Assembly (NCBI RefSeq): GCF_007993755.1
Contig: NZ_CP042467.1
Coordinates: forward strand, 558,001 to 622,000
DNA from: Microvenator marinus
Lineage (GTDB): Bacteria; Myxococcota_A; Bradymonadia; Bradymonadales; Bradymonadaceae
DNA length: 64,000 bases
Reading direction: 5' to 3'
In this document: positions 39,679 through 48,304 of the stretch, piece by piece
How the letters are laid out: each line of letters opens with the position of its first letter
Numbering within the stretch: the stretch's first letter is position 1
Program-made: the position numbers and the translations under genes
Notes under the pieces: generated by a model
Told to the model about the DNA's origin: nothing
Database searches by the model: none
Seen by the model: the letters and a program-made list of their open reading frames with translations, nothing else

Positions 39679-40818
39679 ATGAGCTCGAGAATCCCCTTTC
39701 GATTTGGCCTTAGCGCGTTCCTACTTTCCTTTGTCATTGGAAGCGGGGCATCGGCCCAAGAAACTAGCGAGAACCAAGAAGACGCCCCGTTTATTGAGGA
39801 TACTTCTGAACTCAGCGAAAAATCGAAGGAGGAGTTGCGCGACGAAGGCTTTGTGTTCGGAGCCGATGCAAACTTATCAACGTCTTCTACCGCCACGCTC
39901 GTCGCGCTCATTGCAGGCTTACCAATTCACGGGATCGGCCACTTGTGGATCGACGACTCCAGAACAGGAAACACTCTGCTCATTGCAGAGGGCATTAGCA
40001 TCGCCACCATGGCGGCCGCTGGAACCTATATCTGGCTCGACTCAGGCTCAAGCAGTGCGTCCGGCTGGATGTCGAGTGTTTTTGAACTGGGCTTGAGCAG
40101 TTTTGCGATTGGATACCTGCTCGATGTGATCGGTACCGTTCAGGGCGTGGACCGAGAGTTTACCCTCAATACGCGCAATTCTCAGCGATATACAGCCGAG
40201 GCCGGTTATGGGTTTCTCAGCACAGAAGAGATCCCGACGCGCCATTTATTAAACTTCGGCCTGGGAGCTGATTTTGGGGCCTTCTACACTAAGCTCGACG
40301 CGACATCCGATATTGAGGTGGCGTCCTTGTCCGGTAGCCTGCTCTTAGGCACGAGGTTCCTTCGACTTCGGCCACAATCCTTCGTTTTTGTCGAAGCTAA
40401 AGGCGAGGTTTTTGGGTTTAGGGAAGCCGGCCCCTTTTGGAGGTCAACCGTGGAGGGCAGGCTTGGTGGCTCGCTCGATATGGGCACCTTTTTCACCCAA
40501 CTCAATCAGGTCGCGGTGGGCTTTTGGGTGGGCTACGGGCAGGATTTCCTACGTTTTGAGGAAGACTTCGCGGTGGATTTCGAGGGGGGCTCCGCGTTTC
40601 TTACTCAGCAGGCATTCATACATTTCAACGCGACCGAAAACCTCAACATCTTCTTCGGCCATGGCCGACACCCAAGCTGGTACATTCCGGCTGTGAATCG
40701 TTTGGTTGGGACCACGGATGTGGAGATCCGATATCGAACGAATTTCGGCCGCCTGAAAGTGGGCGCGACCATCGGAAGTGGCTTGGGGCTGAGTATTGGC
40801 GGCCAGATGGGCTTTTGA
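39679..40818 (+). CDS. Predicted outer-membrane beta-barrel protein
   Basis: 379 residues. A signal peptide (FGLSAFLLSFVIGSGASA) precedes an acidic stretch, two hydrophobic helices (about 73-90 and 120-150), and a C-terminal half of alternating amphipathic strands (LLNFGLGADFGAFYTKLD, LRLRPQSFVFVEAKGEVFG) ending in GGQMGF; a terminal Phe is typical of barrels. It directly follows the LpoA-like gene. No family recognised; it converges on the TonB gene with 6 bp between. Confidence 0.75.
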   Translation: MSSRIPFRFGLSAFLLSFVIGSGASAQETSENQEDAPFIEDTSELSEKSKEELRDEGFVFGADANLSTSSTATLVALIAGLPIHGIGHLWIDDSRTGNTLLIAEGISIATMAAAGTYIWLDSGSSSASGWMSSVFELGLSSFAIGYLLDVIGTVQGVDREFTLNTRNSQRYTAEAGYGFLSTEEIPTRHLLNFGLGADFGAFYTKLDATSDIEVASLSGSLLLGTRFLRLRPQSFVFVEAKGEVFGFREAGPFWRSTVEGRLGGSLDMGTFFTQLNQVAVGFWVGYGQDFLRFEEDFAVDFEGGSAFLTQQAFIHFNATENLNIFFGHGRHPSWYIPAVNRLVGTTDVEIRYRTNFGRLKVGATIGSGLGLSIGGQMGF

Positions 40819-40824
40819 GACGGA

Positions 40825-41718
40825 CTAGTAGTCTGAAAGACTGAAATCGTGGGTGATTCGAATCTTGTATTCGATGGGTTCGCAGTTCTGGGTAGCAGGC
40901 TTGAAGGTCCACTGTTTGAAAGCTTCGACGGCAGCTTCGTCCAAGCCGAAGCCGGCCCCACTTATAACTTCGACCTTACCTACCTTCCCGTTGGTCTTCA
41001 CGGTTAGCAAAGCCACCACCGCTCCCTCGATCTGGCGCCGTTTGGCTTCGGGTGGATACTTGCCCTTCACTCGGCGTCCGATCACGGGTTTGGTCGCCGG
41101 GCAGGTCCGTTTTGGAGCTGGCTTCGAATAGCCTTCACCGGTGCCGCCCTCCGCGGTCTTAATTTTTCCGAATCTCGATGGGTCGACAACCTTTGTGGTC
41201 ATTTTGCCGGTCTTGATTCCAGTTCCAGCTTTGATTTCAAAAGCCCCCGCTTCTCCCATCGAATCCATTGTCAGACCTTCTAGGTTCACAGGATCCATAG
41301 CTTCGGTAGCTTCCGGTGGCGCATCCTCCGGTGGCGGGTCGGCGTCTGTTTCTGGCTCCACTTCGGGCTCAGGCTCAGGCTCGGGTTCCGGCTCAGGCTC
41401 GGGTTCTGGCTCGGGCTCAGGTTCCACTTCGGGTTCCGGCTCAGGCTCAGGCTCAGGCTCGGGTTCCGGCTCAGGCTCGGGTTCTGGCTCAGGCTCCGGT
41501 TCCTCGTAGACCTCCATCTCGATGAACTCCGTCTCCTCTTTCTCCGGCTCGATCTTTGTGTTGAGAAGCGGTGCCACGAAAACGAGAATACCACCCGCCA
41601 CAACGTGCACGACAAAGGCCGCAATGATGCCGATTGCAGCTGTACCCAGGCGTTTGCCAGTACTCTGCCTTTCGTCGATCAAAGGGTCTTTAACTTCGAT
41701 GGGTCGTTGAGATGACAC
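40825..41718 (-). CDS. TonB energy-transducer protein with Glu-Pro repeats
   Basis: 297 residues. An N-terminal membrane anchor (about 27-52) is followed by a long periplasmic EP-dipeptide rod (about 70-128) and a C-terminal TonB domain ([23 protein letters not shown] then [27 protein letters not shown]). It is the third gene of exbB-exbD-tonB; its GTG start shares one G with the TAG stop of exbD. It should transmit proton-motive energy to outer-membrane receptors. A second TonB-like protein is encoded at 3.2-4.2 kb. Confidence 0.92.
   Translation of the reverse strand: MSSQRPIEVKDPLIDERQSTGKRLGTAAIGIIAAFVVHVVAGGILVFVAPLLNTKIEPEKEETEFIEMEVYEEPEPEPEPEPEPEPEPEPEPEPEPEVEPEPEPEPEPEPEPEPEPEPEVEPETDADPPPEDAPPEATEAMDPVNLEGLTMDSMGEAGAFEIKAGTGIKTGKMTTKVVDPSRFGKIKTAEGGTGEGYSKPAPKRTCPATKPVIGRRVKGKYPPEAKRRQIEGAVVALLTVKTNGKVGKVEVISGAGFGLDEAAVEAFKQWTFKPATQNCEPIEYKIRITHDFSLSDY
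41345..41510 (-). repeat. Tandem Glu-Pro codon repeat in tonB
   Basis: A run of near-identical 6-12 bp units (GGCTCAGGCTCGGG-type on the plus strand) encodes about 26 Glu-Pro pairs, broken by EVEPE units. Long EP rods are usual in TonB proteins, spanning the periplasm. Slipped-strand length changes by multiples of 6 bp are possible without frameshift. Confidence 0.85.
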
Positions 41719-42125
41719 TACTTCTTCTTCTCAATATTCAACGCGAATTTTTCAACACCATTGATCTTAATCGTGTCAATGACGTCGACGACATGTTCGT
41801 ATTTCACCGCGCGGTCTGCGGCCACAATCGCCCTGACATCGGGGTCCTTGGCTTTTTCGGCTTTAGCCCACTCACCAATCGCGTCAAGCGTCGTAACCTC
41901 ACCAGAGAGCTTGTAGGTGCCGTCTGGGAGCACTTGAATCACCATCGGAGTGGCCGCAGTAGAGCTTCCGGTCGCGGCCTTAGGCAAATCCACCTCAATC
42001 TGCTCGCGCACGATAATCGAGGTGGTGACCATGAAGATGATGAGGACCACAAGGATGATGTCCACGAGTGGCGTGACATTGATTGCGGCAATGACATCTT
42101 CGTCGTCAGTGTTAAACCCCGCCAT
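41718..42125 (-). CDS. exbD: ExbD biopolymer transport protein
   Basis: 135 residues. One N-terminal membrane helix (about 16-38) contains the key membrane Asp in [17 protein letters not shown], which carries protons in ExbD/TolR. The periplasmic domain follows ([21 protein letters not shown]). The start at 42125 is fixed by GGAGGG just upstream; it overlaps exbB by 14 bp and tonB by one base. An upstream extension to 42278 lies in exbB and is not used. Confidence 0.94.
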   Translation of the reverse strand: MAGFNTDDEDVIAAINVTPLVDIILVVLIIFMVTTSIIVREQIEVDLPKAATGSSTAATPMVIQVLPDGTYKLSGEVTTLDAIGEWAKAEKAKDPDVRAIVAADRAVKYEHVVDVIDTIKINGVEKFALNIEKKK

Positions 42126-42759
42126 CTTGCCCTCCTCTCTCCGCGCCGCGCAGATGTGAGACCAGGCTTCGGCCAAGGAGCTCTGCCTGACTTGCGGTGC
42201 CCTTCGTTTTACCCTTGAACACGTTGTACGCCATGACCGCTGGGATAGCCACGAGGATGCCCACGCCGGTAGCCACAAGTGCCTCAGCGATAGCAGCCAT
42301 CACGAGTTTAGCGCCTTCGTCAGTACCAGCAGCGAGGTTATCGAACGCGTTGATGATACCGACAACAGTACCAAAGAGTCCGATGAAAGGCGCGTTAGAC
42401 CCGACGGTCGCTAGGAAACCAAGACCTTTGTCGTAACGGACTTTCTCCGTTGCAAGTGCACCTGCAAGGAGGTCTTCAACGGCTGCAGGACCGCGTTCGT
42501 GGTGGCGCAATCCAAAAAGAACCACGCGTGCTTCCATGGCGTCGGACCCAGAAAGCAACTCAGCCGCGGCTTTGTAGTCTTTTTTGTCGAGAGCATCATT
42601 GAACTTGGTGCGCAGTTCGTGGATGTCGATGGCGCGCTGCTTGTAAAAGCGAAGCCTCTCCAACATCACGTAAATACAAGCAAAGCTCAAAAGGACGAGG
42701 ACCCAGAGCACCCATTCGGCGCCGATACGTGTAAATTGCAATAAAAAGTGAGTTAACAT
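42112..42759 (-). CDS. exbB: ExbB/TolQ-type proton channel protein
   Basis: 215 residues with three membrane helices (about 12-32, 118-140, 160-185) and the conserved motifs LGFLATVGSNAPFIGLFGTVVGIINAF and ALVATGVGILVAIPAVMAYN of MotA/TolQ/ExbB proteins. With ExbD it forms the proton-driven motor that powers the TonB encoded downstream. It is the first gene of a coupled three-gene operon; the promoter should lie in the 69 bp to the channel gene. Confidence 0.94.
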   Translation of the reverse strand: MLTHFLLQFTRIGAEWVLWVLVLLSFACIYVMLERLRFYKQRAIDIHELRTKFNDALDKKDYKAAAELLSGSDAMEARVVLFGLRHHERGPAAVEDLLAGALATEKVRYDKGLGFLATVGSNAPFIGLFGTVVGIINAFDNLAAGTDEGAKLVMAAIAEALVATGVGILVAIPAVMAYNVFKGKTKGTASQAELLGRSLVSHLRGAERGGQDGGV

Positions 42760-42828
42760 GTATAAACCACACAGATGATAAGAAGCCTAAGCAATGTTTC
42801 GATGCAAGGTTTGGCAGGTAGTTGCGCC

Positions 42829-44241
42829 CTACTCAAGAAGTTTCGACTTTTCGGACGCCGCGACGATGAGAATATGGCCAGGAGAAATCTCCACATCGGG
42901 ACCCGGATTGACGATTAACCGCTCTTCGTCACGGCCTATGGCAATCAGCGTCGCGTCAAAATTGGCCTTTAAAATGCTCATCGCCTGACTCACCGTTTTT
43001 CCGTGGACAACTTTCGGCGCCTCAATTCGATAGAATTGATGCCCAAATTTCGAAGTAAGAAGTTCCCCGAGTACCGTAGATATTCCACGATTCCGAACAA
43101 CTGACCCGATAATATTACCTACGTACTCGTCAGTGACGATGATCTCTTCGACACCCGCGCTCTTCAGGCTGGTTTCGTTGTCGCGGTTAAGCAACTGAAC
43201 CGTCGTATGAATATCGCCATTTAGCTTTTCAATCAGCATGGCAGCCAGGACCGTGCGAGCGTCTCGATCTTGGCTCGAGCGCGCCTCTTTGCTTTCGTCA
43301 GCCAAGAGCACAGCAATATTTGCGGTTCGAATACTTGCCGATTCCAAAACGTCCAGTTTGGTATAATCCCCCACGATCACGTGTAGCGCATGCGGATGGT
43401 TGAGGAAGAGATTCGTCTGGTCGAGTTCCGGGGTCTCGCTCACCACGATCACATTCTTGCACGCACGATCGTGTAGGAGCTCTTCGATAATCAGCGGTGC
43501 GGAGTGATTCCAACCACAAATCACGGCATGACCGTTCAATTCATCTAGTTCCATAGATCGAACCTTTATCCTCGAAAGGGTGTCCACCATGACGGCGGAG
43601 ACGGTACCTGTAAAGATCGCAAAAACGGTGAGACCGGCGAGCATGAGCGTGAGCGTGATGACGCGTCCCAATGGAGTTTGAGGATCTCCTCCGATAGGCT
43701 CGGAGCCTACAAGGGTCATGGTTGCGTACCAAAACGCATTTTCGATCGTCGCAAAATCGGGATTGATGGCGCCTTCAGAGAGTCGCATGGACGCGCCACC
43801 CATCAGGACCGCCACGGTCACTCCGATTCCTAGAATCACGTACTCCAGACGCACGAGCTTCGCCCTTGAGCCTCGGAGCTGGCGTACCAGAAACACGCCA
43901 ACCCGGAAGAGTCTGAGGAGACTCAGAAGTCGAATAAATCTCAAGCCCCTGAAGATCGGAATCACCGCGAGCAGGTCGATCCAGTAGGTCTTGAAGAAGT
44001 TGCGCTTCTTCTTCTCCACCCAAAATCGAATGCTGAGCTCCACCACAAAGATGCCTGTGATGATATCGTTGATCACCATGAGTCTTTGGGCCACGAGTGA
44101 GTCAGCGGCGCTAAGCGAGAGCTCGACCAAGAGTAAGGTCACCGAGATAAGGATCAGCACCCCAACCGCCACCTCGGTGATGGTGTGGTGAATGAATTCC
44201 CCTGCTCTCTCGCGCAACGTTATCTTGGATTTTCGCGCCAC
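42829..44241 (-). CDS. Voltage-sensor ion channel with RCK/TrkA-type domains
   Basis: About 470 residues. Six hydrophobic helices are seen, with an Arg-rich S4 (RGLRFIRLLSLLRLFRVG) and a pore helix. Two cytosolic TrkA-N-like Rossmann domains follow (GHAVICGWNHSAPLII and later), and a TrkA-C-like domain at the end. It resembles Kv/BK-type potassium channels, but the filter reads LVGSEPIG instead of TVGYGD, so selectivity is uncertain. The start is uncertain: the longest frame (from 44325) would overlap the divergent gene; a GTG at 44241 with GGAAAGG close by leaves promoter room. Confidence 0.85.
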   Translation of the reverse strand: MARKSKITLRERAGEFIHHTITEVAVGVLILISVTLLLVELSLSAADSLVAQRLMVINDIITGIFVVELSIRFWVEKKKRNFFKTYWIDLLAVIPIFRGLRFIRLLSLLRLFRVGVFLVRQLRGSRAKLVRLEYVILGIGVTVAVLMGGASMRLSEGAINPDFATIENAFWYATMTLVGSEPIGGDPQTPLGRVITLTLMLAGLTVFAIFTGTVSAVMVDTLSRIKVRSMELDELNGHAVICGWNHSAPLIIEELLHDRACKNVIVVSETPELDQTNLFLNHPHALHVIVGDYTKLDVLESASIRTANIAVLLADESKEARSSQDRDARTVLAAMLIEKLNGDIHTTVQLLNRDNETSLKSAGVEEIIVTDEYVGNIIGSVVRNRGISTVLGELLTSKFGHQFYRIEAPKVVHGKTVSQAMSILKANFDATLIAIGRDEERLIVNPGPDVEISPGHILIVAASEKSKLLE

Positions 44242-44314
44242 GACCTTTCCGTTTAGAGTGCTCAATGCGCGGAACCTTGCTATAGGATCCGAAAGCTGAC
44301 AAGCGAGTCCGACC

Positions 44315-45211
44315 ATGGCCCACAAAAGTGTAAATCACCAAGCATCATTAATCGCGGGGGTAGTTCTCTCCCTTCTTTGCGCCGGCGGCGTCTATTACGG
44401 GCTATCTTCAACCGTGGTTGAGGTGACGAAGGACGACCTCGGACTGCCACCACTTGAGATTTCAACGCCTAAGCTTGTGGCGGAGCGAAAAGCTGGCGAG
44501 CCTGAGAAACGTTCGACTACACATGAGACGGCCCTGGTTCAAAGTATCTACCGTCTGCATCAGCTGCAATTCGGCGACCCAAATCCAGACACTGTTGAAG
44601 AGGCTGCGTTTGAGCTCATGCACAACGTGAACGAGCTCGCCCTGGCCTATGGCAGCTACCGCCATATCTTGCACGCTGTAGACCCCGTGATCCACGGCTG
44701 CCAGAACGCTCTCGAGGAGGTTCAGAGCGGCCTAAAATCGGGCTCGATGAGTGTTGAAGCTCTCAAGACTGCCGAGGCGCCTGGATTAGACGAATACAAG
44801 AAGACGTGCGGAAGTGTTTACCCAATCCTTCTCCAGCTCAAGCTGGTGGACGAGAAGGGAATCTGGAGCGACCCGAATGCTCCCATCATCTTTTCGATAC
44901 TCAATCGGCTTCGGATGGCAGCCCTTAGCGAAGACCGCATTCCTGCGACCGAACTCCTGACGCCCTACGAAATGGAGATTCTCTATCTTTGGCGTTTCCA
45001 CAGTCCTGCGTTTTCGTCGGAAGACAAGATGCAGTTTGCGCAGATGGCTGAACGTGATCTGCCTGGAACCCTCGCCGAAGAGTGGATTGCCCAGGTTGCG
45101 TACGAAAGTGGTGATATGGCTAGGGCACGCGACTTCTACCAAGAAGCGTGCAAAAAACGCAAAGGTGACAAGATCTTGGAGCGAAAATGCCGTCTAGCGG
45201 ACACTCTATGA
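44315..45211 (+). CDS. Membrane-anchored helical protein, unknown
   Basis: 298 residues. An N-terminal hydrophobic anchor (about 12-30, LIAGVVLSLLCAGGVYYGL) is followed by an almost wholly helical periplasmic region ending with AQVAYESGDMARARDFYQEACKKRKG, which resembles a TPR unit. No catalytic motif. Read divergently from the channel gene with a very small spacer. Function unknown. Confidence 0.7.
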   Translation: MAHKSVNHQASLIAGVVLSLLCAGGVYYGLSSTVVEVTKDDLGLPPLEISTPKLVAERKAGEPEKRSTTHETALVQSIYRLHQLQFGDPNPDTVEEAAFELMHNVNELALAYGSYRHILHAVDPVIHGCQNALEEVQSGLKSGSMSVEALKTAEAPGLDEYKKTCGSVYPILLQLKLVDEKGIWSDPNAPIIFSILNRLRMAALSEDRIPATELLTPYEMEILYLWRFHSPAFSSEDKMQFAQMAERDLPGTLAEEWIAQVAYESGDMARARDFYQEACKKRKGDKILERKCRLADTL

Positions 45212-45270
45212 GTTAATTTTGCACGGAAATCCATACGACACTTCGCTCAAAATTTGTTACTCTTCGAATC

Positions 45271-45861
45271 ATGAGCAAATCCCAATTCGAAAGAACGCCT
45301 ACGACCCGCACAGACACACTGCTCGTTTCTGACAAACGTGTGATGGAGCAATTCCTACGTGCGGTTGAGAAGACGCTGGAATCAGCTGAGGAAGCTGCCA
45401 CGTTTGCAGGTGCGATTTCGGACGCGGACTTAAGCCTGGCATTGGTTCGACTCGAGCAGATTCAAAACACAGTCGAGCGCGCTCATCGCATCGTTCAGGC
45501 ACGCCTAGATGACAAGCCTGTCGAAGATTTTCGGTCCGACGAATTCGACTTGCTCGGTGAATTTGCGGATTTTGAGTCCAGCGCCGTCATCGACGATTCG
45601 GACATGGACGCTCAGCTCGATGATGACGAGCCCGTGGAAGGCCTTATCTCGGTTGCTGAGAGCGCCGATATCCTCGGTCTTTCCATGGACGAAGTCATCG
45701 CGCTCATGAATAGCGGTGAGCTTCAGGCTATCGCCAATCCAGGCGGTCAAATCATGCTGGAAGAAGTGGCCGTACGCGCGCGAAAGCCCAAAGAGGCGGA
45801 GCCCTCCTCGGACTCAGAGCTTGAGGATTTTGACGATATCCTCGACCGACTCTTCGAATAA
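45271..45861 (+). CDS. Acidic protein with C-terminal excisionase-like HTH
   Basis: 196 residues. The N-terminal half is helical and acidic. Residues about 128-172 (ISVAESADILGLSMDEVIALMNSGELQAI) match the helix-turn-helix of excisionase/HTH_17-type proteins, and the tail is very acidic. It may be a DNA-binding regulator, but is not near a recombinase of its own and lies outside the left att repeat. The end of a broken RhuM gene abuts its stop codon on the other strand. Confidence 0.65.
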   Translation: MSKSQFERTPTTRTDTLLVSDKRVMEQFLRAVEKTLESAEEAATFAGAISDADLSLALVRLEQIQNTVERAHRIVQARLDDKPVEDFRSDEFDLLGEFADFESSAVIDDSDMDAQLDDDEPVEGLISVAESADILGLSMDEVIALMNSGELQAIANPGGQIMLEEVAVRARKPKEAEPSSDSELEDFDDILDRLFE

Positions 45862-46127
45862 ACTTCATACTTCCCTTTTCTCGTCCTTGCTCCTGCGGTT
45901 CGAACTATTCGAAGTTTTCTAATAGTTGCCGCCTCAACCAACTCACCTAACGCAAAGATCTCTTTGAGATGATGGTTTATCGTGGGCACTTCCACCCCAA
46001 AGAGCTCAGCCATCTGGAGTTGTGTAAGTCAGAACGACTCGTCTTCGTAGTAAACCTCGACCCTGACCTTACCAGTCGACGACTCGTAAAAGATCAAGTC
46101 TCCAAGGAGAGTTTCGTCACTACTCAT
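45862..46127 (-). pseudogene. RhuM-family protein remnant, nonsense-mutated and truncated
   Basis: On the minus strand, from an ATG at 46127, the translation runs MSSDETLLGDLIFYESS then KVRVEVYYEDESF, a TGA, then LTQLQMAELFGVEVPTINHHL. In RhuM/virulence-associated proteins this position reads W-LTQxQMAELFGV, so TGA at 46031-46029 replaces the conserved Trp codon TGG by one base. The reading continues to about KLRIVRTAGARTRKGKYEV and then runs into the convergent gene, so the C-terminal two thirds are lost. Intact relatives are often in mobile islands. It lies just outside the left repeat, so it belongs to an older event. Confidence 0.82.
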
Positions 46128-46153
46128 AAAAACTCCATGGTGATTAAGAAAAC

Positions 46154-46248
46154 GAGAAAAGCCCTGAACTAGAAACATGTTCTAATTCAGGGCTTTATCG
46201 AGTGGAGCTGACGGGGCTCGAACCCGTGACCTCGTGACTGCCAGTCAA
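46154..46248. repeat. Left att repeat with displaced tRNA-Ala 3' fragment and terminator copy
   Basis: Direct copy of 54701-54795 with a single mismatch (46194 T versus 54741 C). Bases 46203-46248 correspond to nucleotides 28-73 of the minus-strand tRNA-Ala; 46154-46193 hold a duplicate of its hairpin terminator. The 5' part of the tRNA is missing, so this fragment cannot be functional. It marks the distal end of the integrated element, next to the integrase gene. Confidence 0.95.
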
Positions 46249-46352
46249 CGGGTATGGTCGGAATGCGCGAATAACCGACATCAAAGGGGCTTGCAATAAT
46301 GCGGGTTTAGTATCAGTCTAGATTCAATCGGCGTTAAAGATATTGACGTCGC

Positions 46353-46374
46353 TTTGCTACTAGATTGCTACTAT
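46353..46374 (+). repeat. Candidate integrase arm site (left copy)
   Basis: A 22-bp sequence containing two TTGCTACT-type units, matched at 19 of 22 positions by 54657-54678 near the other end in the same orientation. Paired repeats just inside both att cores are typical of arm-type binding sites for tyrosine integrases. It overlaps the first bases of the integrase gene, so it could also let Int repress itself. Inference. Confidence 0.5.
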
Positions 46375-47524
46375 GCCCAGATTGACCAAAACCTTGATTG
46401 AACGTGCGACATGCGACCCAGGTAAGCAGATCACGCTTTACATGGACTCACAGGTAAAAGCGTTTGGGGTGCGAGTCTACGCTTCAGGTTCGAAGTACTA
46501 CTTCATCAACCCGATGATTAACGGGCAACGCACGTACCGCCAGAAGCCAATCTACGAGTTCGCTACGGTCGAAGACGCGAGAGCTTGGGCGATCAATCTG
46601 CGGAGACGTCTTCGAGCTGGCGAGACCGCCGAAGAGATTGAGGCAGCTCCAAAACAGCAACTTCAAGCTCCAGAATTCTTCGAACTCTTCCTGAAGGAAT
46701 ACTCGGAGGTCATGAAGAAGTCTGCCGCAACCGATCGGCGCTATGTCAACAACTTCCTGATACCAGCATTCAAGCGCAAAAGGATTGAGAAGATCTCCGC
46801 AAACGACCTCCAAGAGCTCAGAAACAAGATCACTGCCGATGGCGGCCGAAAACATACCGCTAATCGAGTCAGGTCTCTCTTTCGCAAAGCATGGAAATGG
46901 GGACAGCAATATGGGCACATTGACGCTTCCCTTCCCGACCCGGCAAGGCACGTCGAGAAGTTCCGGGAGAAACCGCGTGACCGCTATCTGAAGGATGAAG
47001 AGATTGTAAGACTCTTTGATGAGCTCGAGCGTGAAGAGCCAGAACTCTATCTGGCTGTGGAGCTCGCTCTTGCGACTGGATGCAGAAAGATGGAGACCTT
47101 GGCGATGCAATGGAGTTGGATTGACTTCGGAGCCAAGACCACGATTCGAATTCCTGAAACCAAGAACGGAACGTCGCACCTGGTACCGCTCAACGAACGC
47201 GTGGCGGGCATGCTCCGAGACCGCAAGTCAGTATCCATTTCCCCTTACGTGTTTCCGGGAAGATTCGAAGACGACCACCGGAAGGACTTCAAGACCGCAT
47301 GGAAGCGAGTTCGTGATGCGGCAAAGATTCCCGATGTCCGTTGGCATGATCTCAGAAGAACCGTTGGGACTCGGATGGCTCAGAACGGAACCGACCTCTA
47401 TACCATCGCCAAGACCTTGAATCATAAGTCCCTCGCATCGACCCAGACCTATGCGAAGTTATCGACTGAAACGACTCGGGCAGCTCTGGAGAGCATCGAC
47501 CGCAAGAGAGGCAACGATGAATGA
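46373..47524 (+). CDS. int: Tyrosine-type site-specific integrase
   Basis: 383 residues. The N-terminal domain (about 5-75, DSQVKAFGVRVYASGSKYYF) resembles the arm-binding DUF4102-like domain of P4/phage integrases, then a core-binding SAM-like domain (about 95-190) and the catalytic domain. The catalytic set is R238 (ATGCRKME), H325 and R328 (WHDLRR), H351 (NHKS) and nucleophile Y360 (TQTYAKLS). It drives insertion and excision at the tRNA-Ala site. It is 124 bp inside the left repeat and overlaps the next gene by 8 bp. Confidence 0.97.
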   Translation: MPRLTKTLIERATCDPGKQITLYMDSQVKAFGVRVYASGSKYYFINPMINGQRTYRQKPIYEFATVEDARAWAINLRRRLRAGETAEEIEAAPKQQLQAPEFFELFLKEYSEVMKKSAATDRRYVNNFLIPAFKRKRIEKISANDLQELRNKITADGGRKHTANRVRSLFRKAWKWGQQYGHIDASLPDPARHVEKFREKPRDRYLKDEEIVRLFDELEREEPELYLAVELALATGCRKMETLAMQWSWIDFGAKTTIRIPETKNGTSHLVPLNERVAGMLRDRKSVSISPYVFPGRFEDDHRKDFKTAWKRVRDAAKIPDVRWHDLRRTVGTRMAQNGTDLYTIAKTLNHKSLASTQTYAKLSTETTRAALESIDRKRGNDE

Positions 47525-48164
47525 AGTTGCTCTCAGAAAGGCCTACGACTTCTTCATCTACAGTTACCAGCTGGAGGTTGAAAGGAGTCTTGCTATTGAC
47601 TTCAGGCGTGAGGAGGTCGAAGCCCTAGAACGCATCTGCAAAGCGGTGGATGACATTGAGACCAAGACTAGGAAGCGGGATCGGGACCGGGCATGGAATC
47701 GTTTCTACAAGGCGCTTGATGCCGACTATCCCCAGATTAAACGCTTCAAGCATGACTTCGAAACGGTCAAGAAATGGAACCCGGAAGCTCAGTGTTTTGA
47801 AGAAGTGCCCAAGTTGGCAAACGCGCTTAGCACACGAGCCTGTATTCGTGCTCATTTGAGTCTTGGGAGTGTCACGATCGGCAGACCGGAAGAGCCATTG
47901 CGGGAGACTGTGGCCTACCTTGTGGCAGCAGAATTGCGCTGGGGTGAGCCTGGAACACTTGCGGAGATCTACCAGCGAATTCAAGCGCGCCTTCCAGAAC
48001 ATGTCACCACAGAGACGATCAGAAAGGCGCATGAAAAGTTCATGGAGAACATTCTAACCGATGACTTCGAGCGGGAAGACTACCCGGACCTCGAAGACAT
48101 GCTCGCACCGCCCTGGGAGAAGATGGGCATGACACATGAGGATTGGATGAGACGCATGCACTGA
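47517..48164 (+). CDS. Unknown protein coupled to integrase
   Basis: 215 residues, MNEVALRKAYDFFIYSYQLEVERSLAIDF at the start, mostly helical and charged, with a C-terminal acidic tail. Overlap of 8 bp with int (ATG inside its last codons) argues for translational coupling and for this start rather than an upstream one at 47451. No known family recognised. Partnership with the recombinase, for instance as a directionality or accessory factor, is only suggested by position. Confidence 0.72.
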   Translation: MNEVALRKAYDFFIYSYQLEVERSLAIDFRREEVEALERICKAVDDIETKTRKRDRDRAWNRFYKALDADYPQIKRFKHDFETVKKWNPEAQCFEEVPKLANALSTRACIRAHLSLGSVTIGRPEEPLRETVAYLVAAELRWGEPGTLAEIYQRIQARLPEHVTTETIRKAHEKFMENILTDDFEREDYPDLEDMLAPPWEKMGMTHEDWMRRMH

Positions 48165-48304
48165 CAAGAAAAGCGAAGAGCCCGACGCGCCAACGTCGAG
48201 CCCTTCAATGTGTTTAACTGGGTTGAGACCCAGCGCCCCACAGGAACCCGCATTATAGCGGTACGGGCGTCAAGATCTCAACCCCAAAACCCAAAGGGGT
48301 TATT
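48165..48304 (+). other. Structured gap after the integrase pair
   Basis: 140 bp holding short inverted repeats: TGGGTTGAGACCCAG-like hairpin near 48220, CCCGCATTATAGCGGTACGGG near 48250, and CCCC...GGGG just before the next ATG. None has a clear U-run, so a classical terminator is not evident. These may limit transcription into the next genes. Confidence 0.35.

Noticed and set aside
41141-41509. Gly-Ser repeat protein on the plus strand
   Set aside because: Exact antisense of the Glu-Pro repeat of tonB; no start context.
45271-45861. Excisionase of the mobile element
   Set aside because: Despite its HTH it lies outside the left att repeat, so it is not part of the element.
46203-46248. Second tRNA-Ala gene
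   Set aside because: Only nucleotides 28-73 are present; the D-arm and acceptor 5' strand are missing. It is the displaced att fragment.
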